Assembly (NCBI RefSeq): GCF_900100045.1
Contig: NZ_FNEA01000015.1
Coordinates: 62,001 to 126,000 of the forward strand
Source: Paracoccus denitrificans
GTDB taxonomy: Bacteria > Pseudomonadota > Alphaproteobacteria > Rhodobacterales > Rhodobacteraceae
Length of the DNA stretch: 64,000 nt
Direction: 5' to 3'
A program made the translations under genes and the position numbers. The notes under the pieces were generated by a model. It ran no database searches and was not told the DNA's origin. It saw nothing but the letters and a program-made list of their open reading frames with translations. Positions 1 through 9,308 of this stretch are shown here, one piece after another; the first letter of the stretch is position 1, and each line of letters starts with the position of its first letter.

Positions 1-112
1 CGCCCGCCATGAACATGCGCAGCAATTCGCGGCGGTTGGCGCCGCGGCGGATCGCGTTCTCGACCATCGCGTCGTCGGCGCGGGTCCAGTTGGTGATTTC
101 CCTGTCGTTCAT
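1..112 (-). CDS. PotD-like ABC transporter substrate-binding protein, N-terminus only
   Basis: Only the first 37 codons are in the window; the gene continues beyond the left edge. It starts at ATG 112 and reads MNDREITNWTRADDAMVENA, then RRGANRRELLRMFMAGG. The double-Arg stretch followed by a short hydrophobic run looks like a Tat-type export signal. This opening resembles spermidine/putrescine-class periplasmic binding proteins of Rhodobacteraceae. It is the last visible gene of the amine-type catabolic operon, which suits a polyamine-type substrate. The assignment rests on the N-terminus alone. Confidence 0.6.
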   Translation of the reverse strand, partial: MNDREITNWTRADDAMVENAIRRGANRRELLRMFMAG

Positions 113-169
113 TTTCTTTTCCCTTGCTGGAATGGTTGCGACGGACCCGGTCGCCCGGATCCGCACAAG

Positions 170-877
170 TCACGCGGTCGCGGCCTCGGCCAGTTCGGCC
201 ATCGAGGTGAAGTGATGGTCAGGGGTGGTGAATTCGGCAGGCTCGATGGTGCCGCCATAGCCTTTCTGGGCATGCCGGCGCTGGATCCAACAATTGGTCA
301 TGCCCAGGTCGCGCGACACGCCGATGTCGTGATACTGGCTTTGCGCGACATGCAGGATGTCGTCCTTGCCGGCCCCCTCGCTTTCGACGAAGGCGAAGAC
401 CTGGCGGAAGAAGGCGGGATCGGGCTTTTCGACGCCGGTATCATCCACCGTGAAGGAGGCATGGAAGGGGTGCCCCAGCGCGGCGCTGAAATGCTCGAAC
501 GCCCAACGCTGGGCGTTGGTCATGGCGATCAGCCGGTATCTGCCCTTCAGCTTCGCCATGGCGGCGACGGAATCGGCAAAGGGTTTCCAGCCCGGCACCG
601 CGTCGCGCAGCCGCGCGGCATGGGCGTCGTCCGCAGGCAGGCCCAGATCGGGCGCGATCACCTTGTAGACGCGCACCAGATCGTCGGGGAAATGCCCGAC
701 GCCCGGCATGTAGCGGGCGGCCCGATACAGGTCCAGCGCGCGCTCGGGGTCGAAATCGACGCCCTTTTCGGCAGCGATCGCGGCCAGCGCGCCGGTCAGC
801 CCGGATTCGAAGTCGATCAGCGTGCCGACGACATCGAAGCTCATGTATTTGAATTGCGACAGCGGTCTTGCTGGCAT
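170..877 (-). CDS. HAD family hydrolase, haloacid dehalogenase type II
   Basis: A 235-residue cytoplasmic HAD-fold protein. Motif I is FDVVGTLIDF with the nucleophile Asp at about residue 15. L-2-haloacid dehalogenases usually have Tyr two residues later; here it is Val. Motif II is the MTNAQ segment and the motif III Lys lies in GVEKPDPAFF. ATG 877 was chosen because a GGGGAA ribosome site lies about 8 bases upstream; an in-frame ATG at 844 would leave only the domain core. It is the second HAD gene of this operon (the other is 6002-6667), so the pair may act on different intermediates. Real substrate unknown; many such proteins are not dehalogenases. Confidence 0.85.
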   Translation of the reverse strand: MPARPLSQFKYMSFDVVGTLIDFESGLTGALAAIAAEKGVDFDPERALDLYRAARYMPGVGHFPDDLVRVYKVIAPDLGLPADDAHAARLRDAVPGWKPFADSVAAMAKLKGRYRLIAMTNAQRWAFEHFSAALGHPFHASFTVDDTGVEKPDPAFFRQVFAFVESEGAGKDDILHVAQSQYHDIGVSRDLGMTNCWIQRRHAQKGYGGTIEPAEFTTPDHHFTSMAELAEAATA

Positions 878-1104
878 CCTGTGCGTTCCCCGTTGTTCCC
901 GCGTCCTTGCGCGGCGCTTGTTCCCTCGACCGAAGGGGGCTGGCCCCCGGTTGCCCGAGCCCCGGCCCATGTCTTTCCACCCACGCCGGATGGGCGTCCT
1001 TACCCCTCATCCTTCCGGCAAACCGGGCGCGAAAAACTCCAAATCCCGTCCCGGCGCAGCATAATCTTTCGTACCGCGCTGACCCTACGGCATCGCGGAT
1101 ATGG

Positions 1105-2019
1105 TCAATAACCGCGCGCGCGGTCCACCAGCCCCTCGGGCCTCTGGCCGCGAAGATCGGCGCGGATGCCGGCCAGCACATGCAGCGCGCCCTCATGCGC
1201 CACCGTCTGGCTGGCGACATGCGGCGTCAGGATGACGCGCGGGTGGCGCCATAGCCAATGGCCGGCCGGCAGCGGCTCAGGCTCGGTCACGTCAAGCATC
1301 GCCTGCGCGATCCGGCCGCTGTCCAGAGCCTGCCGCAGCGCATCCGCGTCCAGTTGCCGCCCGCGTCCCAGATGCACCAGCCGCGCGCCCATCGGCAGCT
1401 TGTCGAACAGGGCGGCGTTCAGCATCCCCTCGGTTTCCGCGGTCAGGGGCAGCAGGCACAGCAGGATGTCGGTGCGGGCCAGAAAGGCGTCCAGATCGGT
1501 ATGGCAGGCGACGCCCTCGATCCGGCGCGGGCTGCGGCTCCATCCGGCCAGGTCGAAGCCGAAGGGGCGCAGCGATTCCAGCACCGCCTGGCCCAGATTG
1601 CCCAGGCCCATCACCCCCACGCGCCTGTCGGCGGCATCGACATTCATGCGCGGCAACCATTCGCCGCGCCGCTGCTGGTCCAGATAGGCGGGCAGGTCGC
1701 GATGCATGGCCAGCGTGGCCATGGTCGCATATTCGCGCATCTGCCGGGCGATGCCCGGCTCCAGCATCCGCACCACGCCGACGCCTTGGGGCAAGGCGGT
1801 CAGATCGAACTGATCGACCCCCGCCCCGACCGAGAATATCAGCCGCAGGTTCGGATAATCGCGCGCCAGCCCCTCGGGCGCGGTCCATGCCACCAGATAG
1901 CGCACGGCATGCGGGTCCGGCGCCTGTCCGACATGGAACGGCATATCGGGCAGGTCGCGGGCAAAGACCTCGCGAAAGACCGCGCCGCGCTCGGGGGTGG
2001 ACAGGAACAGGACCGCCAT
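1105..2019 (-). CDS. NAD(P)-dependent 2-hydroxyacid dehydrogenase, glyoxylate/hydroxypyruvate reductase A type
   Basis: This 304-residue protein belongs to the D-isomer 2-hydroxyacid dehydrogenase family, close to GhrA, which reduces glyoxylate or hydroxypyruvate. A Rossmann motif VGVMGLGNLG lies near residues 134-143. The catalytic triad is visible: Arg219 in HLGRG, Glu248 in DVTEPEP, and His267 in TPHVAS. Length matches GhrA. Its ATG overlaps the stop of the upstream aminotransferase (TGATG), indicating translational coupling. In this operon it could reduce the 2-oxo acid made by the aminotransferase; that role is inference. Confidence 0.88.
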   Translation of the reverse strand: MAVLFLSTPERGAVFREVFARDLPDMPFHVGQAPDPHAVRYLVAWTAPEGLARDYPNLRLIFSVGAGVDQFDLTALPQGVGVVRMLEPGIARQMREYATMATLAMHRDLPAYLDQQRRGEWLPRMNVDAADRRVGVMGLGNLGQAVLESLRPFGFDLAGWSRSPRRIEGVACHTDLDAFLARTDILLCLLPLTAETEGMLNAALFDKLPMGARLVHLGRGRQLDADALRQALDSGRIAQAMLDVTEPEPLPAGHWLWRHPRVILTPHVASQTVAHEGALHVLAGIRADLRGQRPEGLVDRARGY

Positions 2020-3395
2020 CAGCGCAGCGCCGCGCGGATATCGGGATCCTCCAGCGTCAGGTCCAGCACCTTGCGGGTGCGGGCGACGATCAGGTCGATC
2101 TCTTCCTCGGTGCAGCACAGCGGCGGGGCATAGCCGATCACGCCCCAGCCAAAGGCGCGGATGACCAGCCCCTGATCCCAGGCGCGGTCGAAAATGCGCG
2201 TCGCGGGCTGGCTGGCAGCCGGCAGCGGGGTCTTCGCCGCCTTGTCGGTCACCAGCTCGATCGCCGCCAGCATGCCGCGCCCGCGCACATCGCCCACCAG
2301 CGGGTGGTCGCCAAGGCCGCGCAGCCCCTCCATCAGCCGGGCGCCCATCCTGCGGCCGTTTTCCAGCAATCCGCCCTCGTAGAGGTCCAGCACCGCCAGC
2401 CCGACGGCGGCCGAGACCGGATGCGCCGAATAGGTATAGCCGTGCCCCACCGCCGCGGCGCCCGCGCCATCGGCGATCACCTGATAGACGCGATCCGACA
2501 TGAACACCGCGCCCATCGGCACATAGCCCGAGGTCAGCCCCTTGGCGGCGGTGATCAGGTCGGGGACGATGCCCTCTTCCTCGCAGGCGAAAAGCGGGCC
2601 GGTGCGGCCGAAGGCAGTGATGACCTCATCGGCGACGAAAAGGATGTCGAGTTCCGCGCACAGATCGCGCATCGCACGCATCCAGCCCTTGGGCGGCACC
2701 AGCACCCCGCCCGAGCCCTGGATCGGCTCGGCATAGAAGGCCGCGACCCGTTCGGGACCGCCCAGCTCGGCGACCTTGGCCAGCAACTGCGCCCTGGACG
2801 CCTCGATGATCGCGGCATCGTCGCTGCCTGCGGGGTTGCGATAGCTGTAATGCGACGGAATCTTGTGCTGCCAGTCATAAGGCACGCCGAAACCCGCATG
2901 GAACGAGGGGATCGCGGTCAGCCCCGCCCCCACGGTCGAAGAACCGTGATAGCCCTGCTCCAGCGAGATGAACTGGTCCTTCCCCGGCATCCCGCGCGCG
3001 TTCCAGTAATAGCGGATGAAGCGCACGGTGCTGTCCACCGCGTCCGAGCCGCCCAGCGTGAAATAGACATGGTCCAGATCGCCCGGCGCAGCCTCGGCCA
3101 GGCGCGCGGCCAGGCGCACGGCCGGCTCCGAACCCAGCCCGAAATAGCCGGTCGCATAGGCCAGCTCCCGCATCTGCTGCGTCGCGGCCTCGACCACGCT
3201 GTCCTGCCCGTAGCCGGCATTGACGCACCACAGGCCCGCAAAGCCGTCGATCAGCTCATGCCCCTGCGCGTCGCGCACGCGCGCGCCCTTGCCCGAGGCC
3301 AGCAGGCGCACGCCCGCAGCCTCGTGCCCGCGCCAGCTTGCGACGGGGTGGATCAGATGGGCGCGGTCGAGTTCGACCAGTGAATTGGCCAGCAT
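2019..3395 (-). CDS. Class III PLP-dependent aminotransferase (omega-amino acid:pyruvate type)
   Basis: A 458-residue fold-type I aminotransferase. The PLP-binding Lys is about residue 285 in TAAKGLTSG, and Asp256 in VADEVITAFGRTG contacts the pyridine nitrogen. Proteins of this length and motif set transfer terminal amino groups from diamines, beta-alanine or taurine-like substrates to pyruvate. ATG 3395 follows a strong TCAGGAGAGA ribosome site. It lies with a PuuB-like oxidase and succinate-semialdehyde-type dehydrogenases, which fits putrescine or another omega-amine as substrate. The exact amine cannot be told from sequence. Confidence 0.9.
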   Translation of the reverse strand: MLANSLVELDRAHLIHPVASWRGHEAAGVRLLASGKGARVRDAQGHELIDGFAGLWCVNAGYGQDSVVEAATQQMRELAYATGYFGLGSEPAVRLAARLAEAAPGDLDHVYFTLGGSDAVDSTVRFIRYYWNARGMPGKDQFISLEQGYHGSSTVGAGLTAIPSFHAGFGVPYDWQHKIPSHYSYRNPAGSDDAAIIEASRAQLLAKVAELGGPERVAAFYAEPIQGSGGVLVPPKGWMRAMRDLCAELDILFVADEVITAFGRTGPLFACEEEGIVPDLITAAKGLTSGYVPMGAVFMSDRVYQVIADGAGAAAVGHGYTYSAHPVSAAVGLAVLDLYEGGLLENGRRMGARLMEGLRGLGDHPLVGDVRGRGMLAAIELVTDKAAKTPLPAASQPATRIFDRAWDQGLVIRAFGWGVIGYAPPLCCTEEEIDLIVARTRKVLDLTLEDPDIRAALR

Positions 3396-3412
3396 GTCGT
3401 CTCTCCTGAAAG

Positions 3413-4246
3413 TCAGCCAAGCGCCTGCGCGGCGAGGGCGAAGCGATGAAAGTCCCCGGACCGGGCGGCGGGCGTGCCCCGGCTCATGCCGATGCCGCCG
3501 CCGACATGGGCCAGTCCCAGCCCGGTCAGCCAGGACGCAAGGCCGCTGTCCTCGGTCGTATCGACGCGAAGGAATTGCCCCGCACGGTCGGACAGCAGAA
3601 AGGACAGCAGATCCCTGGCCTCGTCCGCATCGGTGGCAACGACCGGACCCGCAACCTCTCCGCGGCCGAAGGGGCGCAGCGCGGCATAGCCCGCAATCCC
3701 GCCCGCCCGGCGCAGGACGGCAATGCGCCCGGCATGCGGCAGCGCGCGGATCAGCGGCGCGCGGTCCGCCCCGGTCGCATCGCGGTCGATGCCGGCGATG
3801 GCGTCCAGATCGTCCTCGCCGGCCCAATCGATGCCGGCGGGCGCCGCCGTCCCGGTCAGGATGCCCTGGTGCTGGACGATCCGCCCCTGTTCGGCAAAGC
3901 CCAGCTTGCGGTAAAGCGGCAGCCCGGCCTCGGTAGCGACCAGTCGCCATTCCCGCGGCGCCGCAAGGGCCATGGCGCCCTCCATCAGCCGGCGGCCCAA
4001 GCCCCTGCCCCGCATGTCCGGGCCGACGATGATCATGTTCATCATGCCGACCGGGCCGAAGACCGTCGCCATCGCCGTCCCGACGACCCGCCCGCCGGAC
4101 AGCGCGACCACGCCCCGGCTGAGGCCGTGGATCAGCGCCCAGTCCTCGGGCCGGTGCGGCCAGTGCTCAAGGCGCGACAGCTCGACCGCCTGGGGGATGT
4201 GGTCGGGCTCAAAACGCGTCAGGACGGGATCGGTCGCAATCTGCAT
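3413..4246 (-). CDS. GNAT family N-acetyltransferase with C-terminal YitH/HolE-like domain
   Basis: A 277-residue cytoplasmic protein. The N-terminal GNAT domain has the acetyl-CoA loop RGRGLGRRL at residues 79-87. The C-terminal half (about 150-277) resembles the extra domain of the YitH/HolE group, with a second beta-strand-rich region around GPVVATDADEA. It lies 17 bases upstream of the aminotransferase in coding order and 113 bases after the cupin gene. Members are often found with amine catabolism genes, perhaps acetylating a polyamine or an aminated intermediate; the substrate is unknown. Confidence 0.82.
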   Translation of the reverse strand: MQIATDPVLTRFEPDHIPQAVELSRLEHWPHRPEDWALIHGLSRGVVALSGGRVVGTAMATVFGPVGMMNMIIVGPDMRGRGLGRRLMEGAMALAAPREWRLVATEAGLPLYRKLGFAEQGRIVQHQGILTGTAAPAGIDWAGEDDLDAIAGIDRDATGADRAPLIRALPHAGRIAVLRRAGGIAGYAALRPFGRGEVAGPVVATDADEARDLLSFLLSDRAGQFLRVDTTEDSGLASWLTGLGLAHVGGGIGMSRGTPAARSGDFHRFALAAQALG

Positions 4247-4359
4247 GGCATGGCCTTCGTCTTTCTGCCCGCGCAGCCTGCATGGCGGCAGGCGGCATCT
4301 GCGGTGCGGGGAACGGTCGGGGCGTGCGCGCGGCGGATCAGGCCGCGCGCACGCTTGGG

Positions 4360-4713
4360 TCATCCGACGATGACATAGATCTTGCGGACGGTTTCGACAG
4401 TCTTCCAGACGCCGCGATAGCCGGGCTTCATGATGAAGCTGTCGCCCTTGCGATAGGTGACGGGCGGCTGGCCGTCCTCGGTCAGTTCGACCACGCCGTC
4501 CAGGATATGGCAGAACTCGAAGCTCTCGCCCTTGATCGAGATGGTCTCGCCCGGCGTCGCCTCCCAGATGCCGGTGCGCACCTCGCCGCCCCGCGAGGCG
4601 TCCAGCGCCCAGGTCATGAACGAGGGATCGCCCGAAACCAGCCGGTCGGGGGCCGCCTTGCCCGGCGCGCCGGCGGGAAGGGTCGATGGGTCGATGGTCT
4701 GCAAAAGCGGCAT
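4360..4713 (-). CDS. Small cupin-domain protein (ureidoglycine aminohydrolase-like cupin)
   Basis: A 117-residue single-domain cupin. The barrel core is visible in ETISIKGESFEFCHILDGVVEL followed by YRKGDSFIMKPGYRG, typical of the cupin_3 (DUF861) family. The usual metal ligands are only partly kept, since motif 1 has one His (FCHIL), so a metal-binding role is uncertain. Proteins of this type are regularly encoded beside amine/FAD oxidoreductases such as PuuB, as here (4722-5999). It may stabilise or process an intermediate; the function is not established. Confidence 0.8.
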   Translation of the reverse strand: MPLLQTIDPSTLPAGAPGKAAPDRLVSGDPSFMTWALDASRGGEVRTGIWEATPGETISIKGESFEFCHILDGVVELTEDGQPPVTYRKGDSFIMKPGYRGVWKTVETVRKIYVIVG

Positions 4714-4721
4714 GTCTGTCC

Positions 4722-5999
4722 TCAGCGGATAAGGTCAAGGGTTTTGTAGTAAAGGCCCACCAGCGGCAGGAACCACGGCTTGCCGGTATGGAACGGCACC
4801 GCCTGCCAGGGCAGCCCGTCCCAGGGATTGCGATTGGCACGGCCGGTCATCAGGTCGGCCATGATCTCGCCCATATGGGTGGCGATCTGCGCGCCATGGC
4901 CGGAATAGCCCATCGAGAAGTAAACCCCGTCCGCCTGCCCGGCGCGCGGAAAGCGATCGGCGGTCATGTCCACGAGCCCGCCCCAGCAATAGTCGATCGG
5001 CACCTCGCGAAGCTGCGGAAAGGTGCGCAGCAGCCCCGCGCGCAGGATCTCGCCGCTCTTGGCGTCCGAGCGCTGGTCCGAGCTCGCCGAGAACCGCGCC
5101 CGCCCGCCCCAGATCAGCCGGTTGTCCGGCGCAAGGCGGAAATAGTTGCCGATATTCATCGAGGTCACGCAGGTCCGGTTGCCCGGCATCGTCGCCGCGA
5201 CCTCGGCATCCGTCAGGGGGCGGGTGGCGATGATGAAGCTGCCGACCGGCACGATGCGGCGGCGAAACCATGGAAAGGCGCCGGTCGTATAGGCGCCGGT
5301 CGCCAGCAGCACCTTGCCCGCCGTGACGCTGCCCCTGGGCGTGGTCAGCTTCCAGCCCGCGCCGGCCTGCTCGCGCGCGATGACCGGGGCGCGTTCGAAG
5401 ATCGCCGCGCCGCGCCGCGCGGCCGCCTCGGCCAGCCCCACGACGAAGCGGCCCATATGCATCATCGCGCTTTTCTTTTGCAGCATCGCGCCGTGAAAGG
5501 CGTCCGAGCCGACCTCGCCCGCCAGTTCCGCCCGCGACAGCATCGCGGTATCGGGATCGGCGTCGCGGTGCAGCGCCTCGAAATTGCGGGCAAGGCTGTC
5601 GTAATGGCCGGGTTTCGAGGCCAGCTTCAGCTTGCCCGAGCGCCGAAAGGAACAGTCGATCCCCTCTTCGGCGATGATGCGCTCGATGGTTTCGATGCCC
5701 TGGTCGAAGGCATGATAAAGCGCCCGTGCCCTGTCCGCGCCGAAATGCTCGCGCGCAGCCAGATAGCTGTGGGCGATGCCGTTGTTCAGGTGCCCGCCAT
5801 TGCGCCCCGATGCCCCGAAGCCGACCGTCTCGGCCTCCAGCACGACGACCGAATGCCCTTCGGCGGCCAGCTTGCGCGCGGCCCCGAGGCCCGTAAAGCC
5901 CGCGCCGATCACCGCCACGTCGTATTGGCCGGAGACGGGCCCCGGCGCACCCGAGGCGAATGCGGGCGCGGTGTCGTGCCAATAGGACTGAAATTTCAT
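4722..5999 (-). CDS. FAD-dependent amine oxidoreductase, gamma-glutamylputrescine oxidase-like
   Basis: A 425-residue DAO-family flavoprotein. The ADP-binding motif VAVIGAGFTGLGAA lies at residues 28-41, with an acidic strand end (VVVLEAE) and the ASGRNGGHLNNG flavin segment. The C-terminal FSMGYSGHGAQ matches the second flavin motif of this family. Homologues such as PuuB oxidise secondary or glutamylated amines to aldehydes. The product aldehyde could be taken by the two aldehyde dehydrogenases of the operon. ATG 5999 was taken; an upstream GTG at 6005 overlaps the stop of the preceding HAD gene and is a real alternative. Confidence 0.87.
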   Translation of the reverse strand: MKFQSYWHDTAPAFASGAPGPVSGQYDVAVIGAGFTGLGAARKLAAEGHSVVVLEAETVGFGASGRNGGHLNNGIAHSYLAAREHFGADRARALYHAFDQGIETIERIIAEEGIDCSFRRSGKLKLASKPGHYDSLARNFEALHRDADPDTAMLSRAELAGEVGSDAFHGAMLQKKSAMMHMGRFVVGLAEAAARRGAAIFERAPVIAREQAGAGWKLTTPRGSVTAGKVLLATGAYTTGAFPWFRRRIVPVGSFIIATRPLTDAEVAATMPGNRTCVTSMNIGNYFRLAPDNRLIWGGRARFSASSDQRSDAKSGEILRAGLLRTFPQLREVPIDYCWGGLVDMTADRFPRAGQADGVYFSMGYSGHGAQIATHMGEIMADLMTGRANRNPWDGLPWQAVPFHTGKPWFLPLVGLYYKTLDLIR

Positions 6000-6001
6000 C
6001 G

Positions 6002-6667
6002 TCACAGACCGAACACGCCCGGCAGGCCGCGGATATCCGCGATCTCGGTATATTCGTAATAGGGGTTGGCGGGCTCGTGGCCGCGATTGACCCAGACCTT
6101 GGACTTGATGCCCAGGTCATGGGCCGTCATCAGGTCGTAGCGGAACGAGGACGAAACATGGGTGATGTCCTCGGGTCCGCAGCCCAGCGCGTCCAGCATG
6201 CATTCGAAGCCGTTCATCTGCGGCTTGTAGGTGCCGGTCTCCTCGGCGGTCAGGACCAGATGGAAGGGCGCGCCCAACTTTTCCACGTTGGACATGATCT
6301 GGCTTTTCATGGCGTTGGACAGGATCACCAGCGGGATTTCCCGGGCGACCTTGGCCAGCCCCTCGGGGACGTCGAAATGCGGACCCCAGGTCGGCACCTC
6401 GTTATAGATGCGCAGCGCGTCCTCGTCGCGGAAGGTGACGCCGTTGCGCTTGCAGGTGCGTTCCAGCGAATTGTGGACCACCTCGGCATAGGGTTTCCAC
6501 GCGCCCAGGATCTCGTCCAGGCGATAGGCGGCGAAGTTCCTGATGAACTTCGCCATCGCCGACTCGGAGAGCTGCTCGGCATAGATGCGGCGGGCCGCCC
6601 CGGCCATGTCGAAATTGGTCAGCGTGCCGTAGCAGTCGAAGGTGATGAATTTTGGGCGGAAGGTCAT
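6002..6667 (-). CDS. Haloacid dehalogenase type II family protein
   Basis: A 221-residue HAD-fold hydrolase. Motif I is ITFDCYGTLTNF with Asp11 as nucleophile and the Tyr typical of L-2-haloacid dehalogenases. Motif II is in VILSNAM, and the catalytic Lys lies in TGTYKPQM. It keeps the canonical DCYGT where its operon paralogue at 170-877 has DVVGT. Both are embedded in an amine/aldehyde operon rather than with haloacid transport genes, so true dehalogenation is unlikely. The stop codon overlaps the start region of the downstream FAD oxidase. Confidence 0.87.
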   Translation of the reverse strand: MTFRPKFITFDCYGTLTNFDMAGAARRIYAEQLSESAMAKFIRNFAAYRLDEILGAWKPYAEVVHNSLERTCKRNGVTFRDEDALRIYNEVPTWGPHFDVPEGLAKVAREIPLVILSNAMKSQIMSNVEKLGAPFHLVLTAEETGTYKPQMNGFECMLDALGCGPEDITHVSSSFRYDLMTAHDLGIKSKVWVNRGHEPANPYYEYTEIADIRGLPGVFGL

Positions 6668-6811
6668 GGTCCGGGTTCCCTGTCTGCGGCGCCAGCGCGG
6701 CGCCATTTCTTTCGATCCTATGCCGCGTCCCGCAGGCGTCGCTTGCCGTTTGCGGGACGCGGAAAGCATGAAACGCCGTATCCGCGCGGGCGGGCGGCAA
6801 ATTCTACGGCG

Positions 6812-8260
6812 TCAGAGCCCGCCCATGTGGAAGGCCTTCACCTCCAGATATTCCTCGATCCCCGCCCGCGCGCCCTCGCGGCCCAGGCCCGAGGACTTGA
6901 CGCCGCCAAAAGGCGAAACGGTGGTCGAGACCGCGCCGGTGTTCAGCCCCACCATGCCGAATTCCAGCGCCTCGGCCACGCGCCAGGCACGGCGGATATT
7001 CTCGGTATAGAAATAGGCGGCAAGGCCGAAGGGGGTGCCGTTCGCGATGGCGACGGCCTCGTCCTCGGTCTCAAAGCGGAAAAGCGGCGCGACGGGGCCG
7101 AAGGTTTCCTCGGATGCCAGCTCCATCTCGGTCGTGGCACCCGTCAGGACCACGGGGGCGGCATATTGCCCCTCGGGGATCTCGGCCCGGGCGGCAACGG
7201 TCGCGCCTTTCGCCACGGCATCCGCGACATGGCGCGCGATCTTGTCCAGCGCAGCGCGGTTGATCATCGGGCCGATGTCGTTGCCGGCCTGCGTGCCGGG
7301 ACCGACCTTCATCGCCGCGACCTTGGCGCCCAGCTTTTCGGCAAAGGCGTCGTAGACGCCCGCCTGCACCAGGATCCGGTTCGAGCAGACGCAGGTCTGG
7401 CCGCCATTGCGGAACTTGGACGCGATCGCCCCCTCGACCGCCGCGTCCAGATCGGCATCGTCGAAGACGATGAAGGGCGCGTTGCCGCCCAGTTCCAGCG
7501 ACAGCCGCTTTACCGTCGGCGCGGATTGCGCCATCAGAAGCGAGCCGACGCGGGTCGAGCCGGTAAAGCTGACCTTGCGCACCGTCGGGTTGGCGGTCAG
7601 TTCCGCGCCGATCTCGGCCGGCATCCCGGTGACGATGTTGACGACGCCCGCCGGAATCCCCGCGCGCTCGGCCAGAACGCCCAGGGCGAGCGCGGAATAA
7701 GGCGTGAACTCGGAAGGCTTGATGACCACGGTGCAGCCCGCCGCCAGGGCCGGGCCGACCTTGCGGGTGATCATCGCGTTCGGGAAGTTCCACGGCGTGA
7801 TGATGGCCGAGACGCCGACCGGCTCCTTCAGCGTCAGGATACGGCGGTCGTTCGTCGGCGCCGGGATCACGGTGCCGTCGATGCGCCGCGCCTCCTCGGC
7901 GAACCATTTCACGAAAGAGGCGCCATAGGCGATTTCCCCCCGTGCCTCGGAAAGCGGCTTGCCCTGTTCCAGCGTCAGGATCAGCGCCAGATCCTCGGCA
8001 TGCTGGTTCATCAGGTCGAACCAGCGTTCCAGCAGCGCCGCGCGCTCGGCATGGCTGCGCTTTTTCCACGAGGCGAAGGCGGCATCGGCGGCATCGATGG
8101 CCGCGCGGGTCTCGGCGGCCGACAGGTCGGGAATGGTGCCCATGACCTGCCCGGTCGCGGGGTCGGTGACCTGGACCACGGCGCCGCTGGCCGCATCGAC
8201 CCAATTGCCGCCGATCAGCGCCTGCTGGCGAAGCAGATCCTTGTCCTTCAATGCCGTCAT
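6812..8260 (-). CDS. gabD: NAD(P)-dependent succinate-semialdehyde dehydrogenase-type aldehyde dehydrogenase
   Basis: A 482-residue aldehyde dehydrogenase of GabD length. Catalytic Glu256 lies in SLELGGNAP and nucleophile Cys290 in NGGQTCVCSN. The cofactor region TPWNFP and SFTGSTRVGS is intact. GabD enzymes oxidise succinate semialdehyde to succinate, the last step of GABA and putrescine breakdown, which fits the aminotransferase and PuuB-like oxidase in this operon. The start overlaps the stop of the upstream dehydrogenase gene by ATGA. Close relatives use glutarate semialdehyde, so the substrate is not certain. Confidence 0.9.
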   Translation of the reverse strand: MTALKDKDLLRQQALIGGNWVDAASGAVVQVTDPATGQVMGTIPDLSAAETRAAIDAADAAFASWKKRSHAERAALLERWFDLMNQHAEDLALILTLEQGKPLSEARGEIAYGASFVKWFAEEARRIDGTVIPAPTNDRRILTLKEPVGVSAIITPWNFPNAMITRKVGPALAAGCTVVIKPSEFTPYSALALGVLAERAGIPAGVVNIVTGMPAEIGAELTANPTVRKVSFTGSTRVGSLLMAQSAPTVKRLSLELGGNAPFIVFDDADLDAAVEGAIASKFRNGGQTCVCSNRILVQAGVYDAFAEKLGAKVAAMKVGPGTQAGNDIGPMINRAALDKIARHVADAVAKGATVAARAEIPEGQYAAPVVLTGATTEMELASEETFGPVAPLFRFETEDEAVAIANGTPFGLAAYFYTENIRRAWRVAEALEFGMVGLNTGAVSTTVSPFGGVKSSGLGREGARAGIEEYLEVKAFHMGGL

Positions 8261-9297
8261 GCCTTGCCCTCCAGCGCGGCCAGAACGGCCTTGGTGATGT
8301 CGTCGGTCTTGTCGCGGCCCGGAACGGTGCCGATGCCCTGCGCGGTCACCGCCTCCATCGCCGCCATGATGCGGGCGGCGGTCGCGGCCTCGCCCAGATG
8401 ATCCAGCATCATCGCCACCGACCAGATCGCCGCCATCGGATTGGCGATGCCCAGATGCGCGATGTCGGGGGCCGAGCCATGCACCGGCTCGAACATCGAG
8501 GGCGCCGAGCGGTCGGGGTTGATATTGGCCGAGGCCGCAAAGCCCAACCCCCCCTGGATCGCCGCGCCCAGGTCGGTCAGGATGTCGCCGAAAAGGTTCG
8601 AGGCCACCACCACGTCCAGGCTTTCCGGCGCCATCACCATGCGCGCGCACATCGCGTCGATATGGTAATGCGTCACCTCGACCTGCGGATATTCGGCAGC
8701 CAGCCGGTCGGTGATCTCGTCCCAGAACACCATGGAATATTTCTGCGCATTGGATTTCGTGACCGAGGCCAGCTTCCCCCGCCGTCGCATCGCCTGCTCG
8801 AAGCCGAAGCGGATGATCCGTTCCACGCCCGCGCGGGTGAAGATCGAGGTTTCCACCGCCACCTCGTCCGGGGTGCCGACATGGACGCGCCCGCCGGCGC
8901 CGGAATATTCGCCCTCGGTATTCTCGCGGATGCAGAGGATGTCGAAATCGCGGGTCTTCAGCGGCCCCTCGACACCGGGCAGCAGGCGGTGCGGGCGGAT
9001 ATTGGCATATTGCACGAAGGCCTTGCGGATCGGCAGCAGCAGCCCGTGCAGGGACACGCTGTCGGGCACCTTGGCGGGCCAGCCGACCGCGCCAAGGAAG
9101 ATGGCGTCGAAGCCGCGCAGGGTCTCGATCCCGTCCTCGGGCATCATCTTGCCGGTTTGCAGGTAGTGGTCGCAGGACCACGGGAAGGTCGTGGTTTCCA
9201 GCACGGCGCCCGCAGCCCGGGCAACGGCGACGGCCGACTCGGTCACGGCGGTCCCGATGCCGTCTCCGGGGATGAGGGCGATCTTGTGGGTGGTCAT
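8257..9297 (-). CDS. Tartrate dehydrogenase / isopropylmalate dehydrogenase-like NAD-dependent decarboxylating dehydrogenase
   Basis: A 346-residue member of the isocitrate/isopropylmalate dehydrogenase family. The N-terminal IALIPGDGIG loop, the basic LLLPIRKAF and NIRPHRL substrate segments, and the C-terminal SNLFGDILTDLGAAIQGGLG metal-binding motif are all present. The TPDEVAVETSIFTRAGVERI stretch is characteristic of tartrate dehydrogenase-like (TtuC) proteins rather than LeuB. It oxidatively decarboxylates a 2-hydroxy diacid. It sits between two aldehyde dehydrogenases, and the ATGA overlap with gabD shows co-transcription. The pathway intermediate it acts on here is unknown. Confidence 0.88.
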   Translation of the reverse strand: MTTHKIALIPGDGIGTAVTESAVAVARAAGAVLETTTFPWSCDHYLQTGKMMPEDGIETLRGFDAIFLGAVGWPAKVPDSVSLHGLLLPIRKAFVQYANIRPHRLLPGVEGPLKTRDFDILCIRENTEGEYSGAGGRVHVGTPDEVAVETSIFTRAGVERIIRFGFEQAMRRRGKLASVTKSNAQKYSMVFWDEITDRLAAEYPQVEVTHYHIDAMCARMVMAPESLDVVVASNLFGDILTDLGAAIQGGLGFAASANINPDRSAPSMFEPVHGSAPDIAHLGIANPMAAIWSVAMMLDHLGEAATAARIMAAMEAVTAQGIGTVPGRDKTDDITKAVLAALEGKA

Positions 9298-9308
9298 GTC
9301 CGGCTCCT

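Noticed and set aside
5960..8401. Plus-strand frame of about 813 codons across the HAD and aldehyde dehydrogenase genes
   Set aside because: Lacks any family motif and is rich in Arg, Gly, His as expected of antisense reading of GC-rich genes; the minus strand has intact catalytic residues.
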